Source: Flexicrinis sp001567485 (GTDB lineage: Bacteria; Chloroflexota; Anaerolineae; Aggregatilineales; Phototrophicaceae). Taken from it: a stretch of 64,000 bases of DNA. The number at the start of each line of letters is the position of its first letter. Position 1 is the first letter of the stretch. The stretch is from contig SZPI01000002.1 of the NCBI GenBank assembly GCA_030263635.1, positions 1-64,000 on the forward strand, read 5' to 3'. The notes beneath the pieces were generated by a model. The model ran no database searches. It saw nothing but the letters and a program-made list of their open reading frames with translations, and was not told the origin of the DNA. Shown here piece by piece: positions 52,951-61,370 of this stretch. Position numbers and translations under genes: made by a program.

Positions 52951-53463
52951 ATGGGCCGCAAGATGCTGCTCGGCTTATCCTTCATCTGTACGTTGTTCAT
53001 TTTTGCTACACCGGTGTATGCCCAGCTCACGGTCGATCCACAGGCGATCGTGAAGGCGCTTGCGCCGCGGCCCGGCGTCGACCTGCTGCTCGACCTGCTG
53101 CTGTACGGAATCTTCGGCATCGCTTTCATCACGATGCTGCTCGTCCCTGACAAACAGCTCGTCCCATCGCTGATTATGGTCGGCGTGATCCTCGCCGCCT
53201 TGATCGCCAAGCTCGGTATCACCGCCAACTGCAACCTCGAAACCCTCGCATTGAACGTGTCGATGTTCGCATTCCCGCTGCTTGTGGCAGGCATGGTGCG
53301 CGCCCGTGGCGGCAAGACACCGCCCGCGATGTGGCCGGCGATTGTCACCGGCATAGTCGGCGGCATCTACTTCTTCCTGTTCTGGGCGCTGAAGCAGCAG
53401 ACCTGCCCGAACCTGTGCATCGGGTGCCTGAGCACACCTGAAGGGGGCGGCGCGCGATTCTAG
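52951..53463 (+). CDS. Membrane protein of unknown function with Cys-rich C-terminus
   Basis: The 170-residue protein starts with a cleavable signal peptide (LLGLSFICTLFIFATPVYAQ, AxA-like site before Gln). Four further membrane segments follow: LLLDLLLYGIFGIAFITMLL, VPSLIMVGVILAALIAKLGI, a third around LNVSMFAFPLLVAGMV, and IVTGIVGGIYFFLFWALK. The tail ends CPNLCIGCLS, with three Cys spaced 4 and 3 apart plus a nearby Asn-Cys in the second loop (ANCNLE). I recognise no family. The ATG at 52951 fits the GGGGG upstream; a GTG at 52924 would be leaderless relative to the TATAGT at 52912. Its end overlaps the probable true start of glycerate kinase. Confidence 0.6.
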   Translation: MGRKMLLGLSFICTLFIFATPVYAQLTVDPQAIVKALAPRPGVDLLLDLLLYGIFGIAFITMLLVPDKQLVPSLIMVGVILAALIAKLGITANCNLETLALNVSMFAFPLLVAGMVRARGGKTPPAMWPAIVTGIVGGIYFFLFWALKQQTCPNLCIGCLSTPEGGGARF

Positions 53464-53489
53464 TCGCACCCGGAGCGTTCAAGCACAGC

Positions 53490-54584
53490 ATGTCCGCCGT
53501 TGTCGCGGCGGACGCGATTGCGCGCGGGCTGCGTGCATCGCCGCTCGACGAGGCGATTGACCTGCTTCCGATTGCCGACGGCGGCAACGGCACGGTTGAC
53601 GCATTCCTCGTTCACGGTGGCCGGCGCGAGACTCGCCGCGTGACCGGGCCGCTTGGCCGACCCGTTGACGCTGATTTCGCGCTGCTGCCAGATGGGCGCA
53701 CGGCAGTGATTGAGATGGCGCTCGCCTCCGGCTTAGAGCTGATCGAACAGCCTGACACAGGCCGCGCCTCAACCTACGGAACCGGCGAACTCATCCGCGC
53801 TGCGCTCGATGCCGGCGCGAGCAGACTCATCGTCGGCATGGGCGGCAGCGCCACGACCGACGGCGGCGCGGGCTGTCTGATGGCGCTGGGCTTGGCTGTC
53901 ACGCGAGTCGATGGGACGCAAATCGAGTCTGGTGGAACGGCACTGCACGACGCAGTCTACATCGACCCGTCCGGGCTTGACCCGCGTTTGCGCACTGTCG
54001 AGATCATCGTGGCGACCGATGTTGACAATCCGGCAGTCGGGCCTGAGGGTGCCGCTGCGGTATTTGGCCCGCAGAAAGGCGCCGACGGCGCGCTTGTCGA
54101 ATCGCTCGACGCGGCGCTCACCCATTGGTTCTCGCTTGCCGCATCGGTGACCGGTCACGACGTCACGCGTGAGCCGGGGGCGGGCGCGGCGGGCGCACTC
54201 GCTGGTGGGCTGCTCGCCTTCACGCAGGCCAAACTGGTGTCCGGCGTCGATCTACTGCTTGACTATGCGCAGTTCGATGCGCGTGTTCAGCAGCACCGGC
54301 TCGTCATCACGGGCGAGGGCCGCTTGGACGATCAGAGCCTGCGCGGCAAGGGGCCGGTAGGCGTTGCGCGACGCGCTCAGAAGTTCGGCGTGCCGACGAT
54401 TGCGTTCGCCGGATCCGTGGCCGCGACTCCAGCCGCGCTCCGTGACGCAGGGTTCGCCGCCGCCTTCCCCATCGTAGATCGCATCATGACCCTGTCTGAC
54501 GCGTTATCCCTCGGCCCGGCCCTGCTTGAAGCCGCGGCCTACCGGGTCGGGTGTACAATCGCACTTGCAAGAACCATCTCGTAA
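53490..54584 (+). CDS. Glycerate kinase, with homology starting upstream of the first ATG
   Basis: The 364-residue protein is a GlxK/GarK-type glycerate 2-kinase, with PIADGGNGTVDAF, STYGTGELIRAALDAG, IVGMGGSATTDGGAGCLMALG, ATDVDNPAVGPEGAAAVFGPQKGA (in part) and VITGEGRLDDQSLRGKGP. It phosphorylates glycerate to 2-phosphoglycerate. Homologues begin with a strand and Lys motif like IVIAPDSFKGSLSA; here ILVAPGAFKHSMSA is encoded in frame from 53457, before the ATG at 53490. No ATG, GTG or TTG lies between the upstream stop (53439) and 53457; only an ATT with AAGGGGG upstream is available. The real start may be that ATT. The Asp of the DSFKG motif is Gly. Confidence 0.88.
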   Translation: MSAVVAADAIARGLRASPLDEAIDLLPIADGGNGTVDAFLVHGGRRETRRVTGPLGRPVDADFALLPDGRTAVIEMALASGLELIEQPDTGRASTYGTGELIRAALDAGASRLIVGMGGSATTDGGAGCLMALGLAVTRVDGTQIESGGTALHDAVYIDPSGLDPRLRTVEIIVATDVDNPAVGPEGAAAVFGPQKGADGALVESLDAALTHWFSLAASVTGHDVTREPGAGAAGALAGGLLAFTQAKLVSGVDLLLDYAQFDARVQQHRLVITGEGRLDDQSLRGKGPVGVARRAQKFGVPTIAFAGSVAATPAALRDAGFAAAFPIVDRIMTLSDALSLGPALLEAAAYRVGCTIALARTIS

Positions 54585-54648
54585 CCACCACTTTATGTTG
54601 TAACTTCACGTTGTGGCGTATGCTTTCAGCGTGTCTAGGAGTATCGTT

Positions 54649-55509
54649 ATGCCAACTTGGTCGCCCTATGCGCCAGACCGCACCGAGCATACGGTCAGCG
54701 GCACTGTGCTCGTATCCCCCGACATTTACAGCCCGCAGCTTGAAAACTCGCGCGATGTCTTCGTCTATCTGCCCCCTACGTATACTTCGTCGTCCCGCCG
54801 CTATCCTGTGATCTACATGCACGATGGGCAGAACGTATTCGACGATGCCACCAGCTACGCCGGCGAATGGCATGTCGACGAAACGTTCGAAAGCCTGCAT
54901 GACGAAGGTTTGGAAGCTATCGTGGTTGCGATTGCGAACATCGGAGACGCTCGCATCACCGAATACAACCCGTACACGTCGTCGCGGTTCGGGGCGGCAC
55001 GCGGCGAAGCCTACGTGCAGTTCATCATCTATACGCTAAAGCCGATGATCGACGCCGAGTTCCGTACGCTGCCGGGATCTGAATCGACCGCGATCGCCGG
55101 CTCGTCAATGGGCGGGCTGGTCTCGCTGTATGCGTGGTTGGCGTATCCGCACGTGTTCGGCCTCTGCGCCGCGATGAGTCCGTCGCTGTGGATCGCTCGC
55201 GGGGCGGCCATCGACCATGCCGCGCACGCGCATCTGAACGCCGGGAGACTCTATCTCGACATCGGCGCAAAGGAGCTGCCGCGGCGCTTCAGCAGATACG
55301 TGGGTGGCGTGAACGATGCCGTCCAGCGGCTCTACGACCAGCTTCGCAAGCGCGGCATCCCTCAATCACGGTTGATGCTCGTGCGCGACAAGCAGGGTGA
55401 GCACAACGAAGCCAGTTGGGCGCGCCGCTTCCCGAATGCGATACGCTTCCTGCTTGGCGACGGCGTTACCCTGCAATCCACGGCAAAAGGTCGAGGTCGA
55501 GCGCCGTGA
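54649..55509 (+). CDS. Alpha/beta hydrolase, esterase D / enterochelin esterase-like
   Basis: This 286-residue enzyme has RDVFVYLPPTYTSS, YPVIYMHDGQNVFD, EWHVDETFESLHDEG and the nucleophile elbow IAGSSMGGLVSLYAWL with Ser in GSSMG, plus a C-terminal GEHNEASWARRFP that should hold the catalytic His. It is the intact relative of the Ser-less protein at 27632-28828. Substrate unknown; members include siderophore, acetyl-ester and phospholipid-type esterases. TAGGAG is located before the ATG at 54649. It is followed by convergent DapA-family gene, with a 44-base overlap. Confidence 0.88.
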   Translation: MPTWSPYAPDRTEHTVSGTVLVSPDIYSPQLENSRDVFVYLPPTYTSSSRRYPVIYMHDGQNVFDDATSYAGEWHVDETFESLHDEGLEAIVVAIANIGDARITEYNPYTSSRFGAARGEAYVQFIIYTLKPMIDAEFRTLPGSESTAIAGSSMGGLVSLYAWLAYPHVFGLCAAMSPSLWIARGAAIDHAAHAHLNAGRLYLDIGAKELPRRFSRYVGGVNDAVQRLYDQLRKRGIPQSRLMLVRDKQGEHNEASWARRFPNAIRFLLGDGVTLQSTAKGRGRAP

Positions 55510-56383
55510 TGCGCTCCACCATCTCGTCAAGCACTTCTGGGCCGTGATTCTCAAGCGGCGGCCGCACGTCCCAGCTTACCCCTCCGTATCGCAGGCGCAG
55601 CAGGGCCTTATACGCCGCCGCGCCCGGTGGATAAGACTCCATCACGGCGCGCAATTCGGTCACTTTGGACTGCAAATCACCGGCTGATTCATGACCGCTG
55701 CGCCATGCGTCATATACGCGCACACACGCAGCCCCAGCCGAGTTCGCTCCTGCGGTGATACATCCGGCAGCGCCCAGCATGAGTCCCTCCAGCAGTACGC
55801 GCTCCGAACCCACGAACACCGGCAGCCCCGGCACGGTTTCGAGCAGCGCGCTGGTATAGGCCATGTCACCGCCGCTGTCCTTCACCCCGCTGATACGATC
55901 TCCGAATCGATCAAAGAGGCGCTGGGCCAACGGCACAGTAATCGGCACGCCGGATATCGGCGGGATGTGATATAGCATCGCAGACCGATCAGCCGGCACG
56001 GACTGCTCGATCACGGCGACATAGTAGTTGAACAGCCCATCGACCGACGCCCGGCGGAAATAGTACGGCGGCACGATCACGACGGCGTCCGCTCCGTTGT
56101 CGAACGCGTCACGGGTCGCCGTAATGGTATCGGTCAGACTGCTGCACCCGGTGCCCGCCAGCACCTTCAACCCGTTCGCCGCAGACACCGCAGTCTTTAC
56201 AAGTTGCGGGCGTTCGGACAGGCCGATCGACGGCCCTTCGCCTGTCGTGCCGGTCACAAGCACACCACTGCAACCTTCCATCGCCAGCGTGTGCAAGTGC
56301 ATGGCAAACGCTTCATGGTCGATCGTCAGGCCGTGCATAGGTGTCACCGCTGCGCAGATCACGCCGCCGAACTGCTGCGTCAT
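55466..56383 (-). CDS. Dihydrodipicolinate synthase / N-acetylneuraminate lyase family aldolase
   Basis: The 305-residue class I aldolase has the family motifs GVICAAVTPMHG, LVTGTTGEGPSIGLSER, IVPPYYFRRAS, the catalytic Tyr in AMLYHIPPISG and the Schiff-base Lys in ISGVKDSGGD. This family uses pyruvate-like substrates and includes DapA, sialic acid lyase and 2-keto-3-deoxy sugar-acid aldolases. The neighbourhood, with aspartokinase far away and a possible sugar-acid gene group close by, does not decide between lysine synthesis and sugar-acid cleavage. The ATG at 56383 has GAGG upstream. Unusual among neighbours is the 44-base convergent overlap. Confidence 0.88.
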   Translation of the reverse strand: MTQQFGGVICAAVTPMHGLTIDHEAFAMHLHTLAMEGCSGVLVTGTTGEGPSIGLSERPQLVKTAVSAANGLKVLAGTGCSSLTDTITATRDAFDNGADAVVIVPPYYFRRASVDGLFNYYVAVIEQSVPADRSAMLYHIPPISGVPITVPLAQRLFDRFGDRISGVKDSGGDMAYTSALLETVPGLPVFVGSERVLLEGLMLGAAGCITAGANSAGAACVRVYDAWRSGHESAGDLQSKVTELRAVMESYPPGAAAYKALLRLRYGGVSWDVRPPLENHGPEVLDEMVERITALDLDLLPWIAG

Positions 56384-56400
56384 ATCCGAAACCTCGTTCG

Positions 56401-56409
56401 TGCTACAAT
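56401..56409 (+). promoter_or_regulatory. Extended -10 promoter of the AlaX gene
   Basis: TGC followed by TACAAT (56404-56409) is an extended -10 element, 49 bases before the ATG at 56458. It lies in the divergent region just before the DapA-family start. Confidence 0.4.
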
Positions 56410-56457
56410 GCGAATTCCGTCCGAATTGTACCGCGTGGCAGAGCCGCAAAACCGCTG

Positions 56458-57660
56458 ATGACCCAACGACATTACCTGACCGACTCGTTCGTTACCCGAT
56501 TTGAAGCCACCATCGTCGAATCCCTCGATCACGAAGGCCGCCACGCAGTCATCCTTGACGCGACCTATTTCTATCCGACAGGCGGTGGACAGCCAAACGA
56601 CACGGGCACGATCAACGGTATTCCGGTGTTGGATGTCCTCACCCGTCCGCACGATCTCGCCGTCGTTCATGTGCTGAAGAGCGCGCTTCCAACCGGGTCA
56701 GCCTACGCTGAGGTTAACTGGCGGCGGCGCTTCGACCACATGCAGCAGCACACCGGCCAGCACATCCTCACCCAAGCCTTCGTCACAACAGTGAACGCGG
56801 CCACAGTCGGATTTCACCTCAGCCCCGATACCGTGACAATTGACCTCGACAACGCGGTCGACATCAGCCAAATACAGCAAGCCGAACGCCTCGCCAACGA
56901 GGTGGTGTTCAGCGGGCTTGCCGTGACCGCGCGCGAAATCCCCCGTGGCGAACTCGAAGGGGTGCGTATACGCCGGATCCCTGAACACGTCACAGGCGAC
57001 ACCCTACGCGTCATCAGCGTCGGCGACTTCGATCACACCGCCTGCGGCGGGACACACGTCGCCAACTCCGGTCAGATCGGGTTGATCAAAGTCATCCGCG
57101 CCGACCGTAAGGCCGGCAAGACACGCATTGAGTTCCGCTGCGGGACGCGCGCGCTGGAAGACTACAGCCAGCGCCTCGACATCACACAGGCGCTTACCTC
57201 TCAACTAAGCACCGGTCTGGCGGAGCTGGCCGAAAGCGTGACGCGGCTTCAGGACGACCTCAAGGCTCAGCAGCGTCAGCGTAACACGCTTGCCGGCGAA
57301 CTACTTCACTATAAGGTCGCGGAACTGCTGTCCTCCGCAGAAACACGCGGCGATACGCGCATCGTTACGTTCGCTGACGACTCCTACAGCGTCGCCGAAA
57401 TGCGCCAGCTCGCCAAGCAGTTGACCGAGCAGCCCGGAGTTGTCGCCCTACTCGGCATTCCCGGCGACCGTTCGAACGTGCTGGTGATGGCGTCGGCAGG
57501 CAGCGCGGTCGATGCGCGCGCCGTACTCGATGCAGTGCTCGGCGTGCTCGGTGGGCGCGGCGGCGGATCGTCCGCGATGGCGCAAGGCGGCGGCGTGCCT
57601 GCGGACATCGATTCACTGCGGCGCGCGCTGAGCGCCGCGGTGGACTCAATCACAAGCTAG
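56458..57660 (+). CDS. Alanyl-tRNA editing protein AlaX-L with DHHA1 domain
   Basis: The 400-residue protein is a free-standing alanyl-tRNA synthetase editing domain with a DHHA1-like C-terminus. It removes Ser or Gly wrongly attached to tRNA-Ala. It has FYPTGGGQPNDTG, the zinc ligands HTGQH and the distal Cys-His of ACGGTHVANSGQ (four ligands complete), then a coiled linker (about 240-290) and DHHA1 (LLGIPGDRSNVLVMASAG, RGGGSSAMAQGGG). No aminoacylation domain is present. The ATG at 56458 is chosen because TRFEATI starts the conserved fold. Convergent overlap of 11 bases with the next gene. Confidence 0.93.
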   Translation: MTQRHYLTDSFVTRFEATIVESLDHEGRHAVILDATYFYPTGGGQPNDTGTINGIPVLDVLTRPHDLAVVHVLKSALPTGSAYAEVNWRRRFDHMQQHTGQHILTQAFVTTVNAATVGFHLSPDTVTIDLDNAVDISQIQQAERLANEVVFSGLAVTAREIPRGELEGVRIRRIPEHVTGDTLRVISVGDFDHTACGGTHVANSGQIGLIKVIRADRKAGKTRIEFRCGTRALEDYSQRLDITQALTSQLSTGLAELAESVTRLQDDLKAQQRQRNTLAGELLHYKVAELLSSAETRGDTRIVTFADDSYSVAEMRQLAKQLTEQPGVVALLGIPGDRSNVLVMASAGSAVDARAVLDAVLGVLGGRGGGSSAMAQGGGVPADIDSLRRALSAAVDSITS

Positions 57661-58462
57661 ACAGCGCGCGCCGCTTCAGTACGTACCAGCACCGATCCTC
57701 GTGCCGCAGGAAATCGTCGATGACAAAGCCGCGCTCGAAGGCGTCGGTGAGCTGCGTTCGCAGCGCCGTTTGCCAGCGTTCGGCGACGCCCCGATTCTCC
57801 CGCCCCAGCGTCGAGAACGAGGCCGGAATCTCGACACACGCCGCTGCTTGCGAACCCGTGGCGCGTGTGACGACCTCATCACCGTCGAGGCGCACGAGCA
57901 CGGTGTCTGGAAGTGCGCTGACCGCCGGCGACGCGCCCTGCCGTGCCCGTTCAACCCGATCCGACGCAAGATCCCAGCGTGCCTCGAAACGGTCAGTCGG
58001 CAGCCCCGGATTAAGCGCATCGTCGTACGTCCCGTACATGTCGACGAGATACTTGTTGATCGACACCCCTAGCACACGCAGGTTGAAGTTCGCGTTGCCG
58101 GCCTGCATCGGGTCGAACGTCCAGCGTATCTCCCGGTATCCGTGCATAAGCGCCCACTCTCGCTGCGCCCACTTGATCCCCGCGCCAATCCCCTGTCCCC
58201 GATATTCGGGCAGCACGCCGGCGACATGCGACCAGAGCACCCACTGGCCGTCGGTATAGGCTGGGAAGGCCCACGACATGCCGATCATCGCGTCACGGTC
58301 GTAGGCGCACAGCACGAGGCCGCCTTTGAGCGCCGACACACGCATCACATTGGTCGGCGACGCGAACTGCACATCCCATCCCCAAATCACCGCTTCGAGG
58401 CGGGACGCCTGTTCGAGGTCGGCGTTCTCGGTCAAGATTCGATAGCTGATAGGATCGCTCAT
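57650..58462 (-). CDS. GNAT family acetyltransferase (COG3375-like)
   Basis: This 270-residue protein has a GNAT domain: DAMIGMSWAFPAYTDG, SHVAGVLPEYRGQGIGAGIKWAQREW with the acetyl-CoA pyrophosphate loop RGQGIGAG, and GYREIRWTFDPMQAGNANFN, which identifies the COG3375 subgroup. The C-terminal 110 residues form a family-specific domain. The acceptor is unknown. The ATG at 58462 is used because the conserved domain begins at once. It converges with AlaX and diverges from the HIBADH gene; no regulatory site is visible between. Confidence 0.85.
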   Translation of the reverse strand: MSDPISYRILTENADLEQASRLEAVIWGWDVQFASPTNVMRVSALKGGLVLCAYDRDAMIGMSWAFPAYTDGQWVLWSHVAGVLPEYRGQGIGAGIKWAQREWALMHGYREIRWTFDPMQAGNANFNLRVLGVSINKYLVDMYGTYDDALNPGLPTDRFEARWDLASDRVERARQGASPAVSALPDTVLVRLDGDEVVTRATGSQAAACVEIPASFSTLGRENRGVAERWQTALRTQLTDAFERGFVIDDFLRHEDRCWYVLKRRALSSL

Positions 58463-58542
58463 ATCCGTCCCGGTGTAGCATCTCATGTCAAGTGGCTGGT
58501 AAGCTAGAACGTCAGCATTCTACACGATCAAGGAGCAGACCC

Positions 58543-59430
58543 ATGGAACGAGTTGGCGTGATCGGGCTAGGGATCATGGGCCGCGGCATGGCTGCGAACA
58601 TCTTGAAGGCCGGGTTCCCCACGACCGTCTGGAATCGCACCGCATCGCGGATGACGCCGCTGGTCGAGGCGGGCGCGGCAGCTGCCACGTCGCCAGCCGA
58701 CGTCGCGCGCCACAGCGACATTATTCTGACCTGCGTTAGTGATACACCCGATGTTGAGCAGGTGCTCTTCGGCGAGGATGGCGTTGTGCATGGCGCAGCG
58801 TCCGGCGCGCTCGTGATCGACTCGAGCACCATCAGCCCCAATGCGACGCGGGAGTTCGCGGAGAAGCTGGCCGGCCGCGGCATCGCGATGCTGGACGCGC
58901 CGGTGTCGGGAGGGAGCGAGGGCGCGGAGCGCGGTACGCTCAGCGTGATGGTTGGCGGCGAGGCCGCATCGTTCGAACGCGCGCTGCCGATGTTGAATGC
59001 AATCGGCAAGACGATCACGCACGTCGGGCCGTCCGGCAGCGGCCAATCCACCAAGCTGGTCAACCAGATCCTGTGCGTAGCGAACATGCTGGCGGCCAGC
59101 GAGGCGCTGCTGCTGGCGAAGGCGTCGGGGCTAGACCTCGAACGCACGCTGCAAGCGGTCGGCGGCGGCGCTGGCGGAAGCTGGATGCTGAACAACCGCG
59201 GGCCGCAGGTCATCAAGCGTGATTTCCGGCCCGGTTTCACCATCGACTTGCAGCAGAAGGACTTGCGGCTGGTGCTGGAGGCCGCCGACGAGCTTGGCCT
59301 CCCCCTCACCCTTACGTCGATGTGCCACGGGATGTATAACGTACTGCAGCGGCAAGGGTTGGGCGAGGAAGGCAATCACGCGCTCGCCCGCGCCGTCGAA
59401 CAACTCGCCGGTATCGTCATCGAAGGATAG
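58543..59430 (+). CDS. NAD(P)-dependent beta-hydroxyacid dehydrogenase (HIBADH/GarR-like)
   Basis: The 295-residue enzyme is a 3-hydroxyisobutyrate dehydrogenase-type oxidoreductase. It has the nucleotide loop VGVIGLGIMGRGMA, DAPVSGGSEGAERGTL with the substrate-binding Ser, and the catalytic Lys in GQSTKLVNQIL, followed by a helical C-terminal half with LQQKDLRLVLEAADELG. Known members reduce tartronate semialdehyde or oxidise hydroxyisobutyrate. AAGGAG sits before the ATG. The enolase-superfamily gene follows six bases after its stop, so the two are probably an operon. Confidence 0.92.
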   Translation: MERVGVIGLGIMGRGMAANILKAGFPTTVWNRTASRMTPLVEAGAAAATSPADVARHSDIILTCVSDTPDVEQVLFGEDGVVHGAASGALVIDSSTISPNATREFAEKLAGRGIAMLDAPVSGGSEGAERGTLSVMVGGEAASFERALPMLNAIGKTITHVGPSGSGQSTKLVNQILCVANMLAASEALLLAKASGLDLERTLQAVGGGAGGSWMLNNRGPQVIKRDFRPGFTIDLQQKDLRLVLEAADELGLPLTLTSMCHGMYNVLQRQGLGEEGNHALARAVEQLAGIVIEG

Positions 59431-59436
59431 GTCGTC

Positions 59437-60591
59437 GTGCGCGCCATTACGGTTTCGGAAGTCCGTCTGTATCCGCTGCATATTCCATTCGTCGAGCCGT
59501 TTGTCACCTCGTTTGGCGAGGAACCTTTCAAGGCAGGGGTGCTGGTTGAGCTGCACACCACCGAAGGCGTCACGGGCTGGGGCGAAGCGTCCGTCGAGAT
59601 CAATCCCGGCTACGGGTCAGAGACCGTAGCGACCGGTATGCACATCCTGCGTCATTTCCTCGTCCCGCTGGTGATCGGCAAGCGCATCGATCACCCGACC
59701 CAAATGCCCGCCTTGCTGCATCCCGTTCGCGGCAGCGCACACGCTAAGGCCGGGCTAGAAGCCGCGGTGTGGGACGCGTTCGCTAAAGCCAACGATATGC
59801 GGCTGGTCGACGTGTTCACGCAAACACTTGGAGATCAGCACGCAAGCCGCGAGCGCGCGACGGTCGGCGTCAGCATCGGCATCATGGACTCGCTCGAACA
59901 GCAGTTGGCGATCGTCCGCAAGCGTGTGGCACAAGGCTACGCGCGCATCAAGTTGAAGATCAGGCCCGGCTGGGATGTACAGGTCGCCGCGGCGGTGCGG
60001 GAAGCGTTCCCGGACATCCTGCTCATGCTGGATGCCAACAGCGCCTATTCGTTGGCCGATACCGACCACCTCAAGGCGTTGGATGCGTTCAACCTGCTGA
60101 TGATCGAACAGCCGCTGTCGCACGACGACATTCACGACCACGGCATCTTACAGGCAGCGCTCAAGACACCGATTTGCCTCGACGAAAGCGTGAAGTCGGC
60201 GGGTGATTTGAAGCTGGCGCTGAAGATCGGCGCGCTCAAGATCCTCAACCTCAAGCCAGCGCGTGTAAGCGGTTATACCGAGAGCCTCGCTATCTACAAG
60301 CTGTGTGCCGAGCACCACGTACCGCTGTGGATCGGCGGCATGCTCGAATGCGGAATCGGGCGCGCGGGCAACGTGGCAATTGCATCCCTGCCTGCCGTCA
60401 CCCTGCCCTGCGACATCTCGGCGACCGACCGTTACTTCACCGAGGACATCACCGAGCCGCCGTTCGTGCTCAACCCCGACAGCACCATCACCGTTCCAAC
60501 CGGCCCCGGCATCGGTGTCGAGGTCATTGAGGATCGCGTGAAGGCGTCCGCTGAGCGGTGGGCCGCGCTCAACCCTTACCCCGTCGGATAA
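59437..60591 (+). CDS. Enolase-superfamily enzyme, OSBS / N-succinylamino acid racemase-like
   Basis: The 384-residue protein has the MLE/OSBS layout: the capping region with FKAGVLVELHTTEGVTGWGE, the catalytic Lys pair motif ARIKLKIRPGW, metal ligands in LMLDANSAYS, IEQPLS and CLDESVKSAGD, and the second Lys in LNLKPARVSGYTES. WIGGMLECGIGRAGN is the OSBS/NSAR signature. It could be MenC (menaquinone synthesis) or a racemase; no men genes are in the window. It begins with GTG, six bases after the dehydrogenase gene. It converges with an overlap of 16 bases with the phosphoesterase gene. Confidence 0.88.
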   Translation: MRAITVSEVRLYPLHIPFVEPFVTSFGEEPFKAGVLVELHTTEGVTGWGEASVEINPGYGSETVATGMHILRHFLVPLVIGKRIDHPTQMPALLHPVRGSAHAKAGLEAAVWDAFAKANDMRLVDVFTQTLGDQHASRERATVGVSIGIMDSLEQQLAIVRKRVAQGYARIKLKIRPGWDVQVAAAVREAFPDILLMLDANSAYSLADTDHLKALDAFNLLMIEQPLSHDDIHDHGILQAALKTPICLDESVKSAGDLKLALKIGALKILNLKPARVSGYTESLAIYKLCAEHHVPLWIGGMLECGIGRAGNVAIASLPAVTLPCDISATDRYFTEDITEPPFVLNPDSTITVPTGPGIGVEVIEDRVKASAERWAALNPYPVG

Positions 60592-61370
60592 GGCACGCGG
60601 TATGCCCGAATGATCGTGTCGCCATTGGGCATGATCGTCACGAGGTTGTAGCCCGGAACCTGCACCGGATCACGCGTGAAATCCTTCTGGCGGGGCCACG
60701 TGCGCGTTTGATACCACGTACTGCGGGCACTGGCATACAGGATGCCGTCGCGCATGATGGTCACATCCTCGTGGATATGGCCGAACAAGACGCAGCGCAC
60801 GCGTTTACGCGCGCCCCGCAGCACGCGGTGCAATGCCTCGCCGTCGTTCAAGCCGATAGCGTCCATCGGCGGTGATCCGAGCGCGATCGGATGGTGATGC
60901 ACGACGACCACCAGCGGCTGATCGGTCGGCAGCGCGACGATGTTTTCGAGCCACGTCAGCTGCGCATCACCCAGTCGGCCATTGCCTTGATGCGCGATGC
61001 TGCTGTCCAGACAGGCGAAATACACACCGTTCACCTCAAACGCATAGTGATACGTGTCCGGCACGCGCCCGTTCACCGTGCGGTACAGCCATTTCGACCG
61101 GTCGTGATTGCCGGCGATGACGTGCAGCGGCGGCTGCAGCACTTTCAGGGTCGAAAGCACCGTCATATAGTCCGATTCGCGCTTAGGATCGTGGCCGACA
61201 TCGCCCGTATGCAGCACGAAGTCGACCGGAACCGGCAGCGAATTGATCTGCTCGAACACGGCGCGGGTCGTCTCGTGCGCGTTAGGGTGCGCTTGATAGT
61301 CAGGGTGATCCTTGCCGGTGAGGTGCGTATCACTGACATGCACAAAGGTCACTAGCGGCAGCACGGTCAT
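60576..61370 (-). CDS. Metallophosphoesterase, CpdA/3',5'-cyclic-nucleotide phosphodiesterase-like
   Basis: The 264-residue enzyme has the calcineurin-type dimetal motifs VHVSDTHLTGKDHP, HTGDVGHD, VIAGNHDRS, VVVVHHHPIALG and VLFGHIHEDV. It is distinct from the YfcE-type protein at 22199, with the CpdA/ICC type pattern and a longer C-terminal domain. Likely hydrolyses a phosphodiester or phosphomonoester. The ATG at 61370 overlaps the ComEC stop (ATGA), so it is translated after ComEC. Upstream extension of the frame has no homology. Confidence 0.88.
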   Translation of the reverse strand: MTVLPLVTFVHVSDTHLTGKDHPDYQAHPNAHETTRAVFEQINSLPVPVDFVLHTGDVGHDPKRESDYMTVLSTLKVLQPPLHVIAGNHDRSKWLYRTVNGRVPDTYHYAFEVNGVYFACLDSSIAHQGNGRLGDAQLTWLENIVALPTDQPLVVVVHHHPIALGSPPMDAIGLNDGEALHRVLRGARKRVRCVLFGHIHEDVTIMRDGILYASARSTWYQTRTWPRQKDFTRDPVQVPGYNLVTIMPNGDTIIRAYRVPYPTG

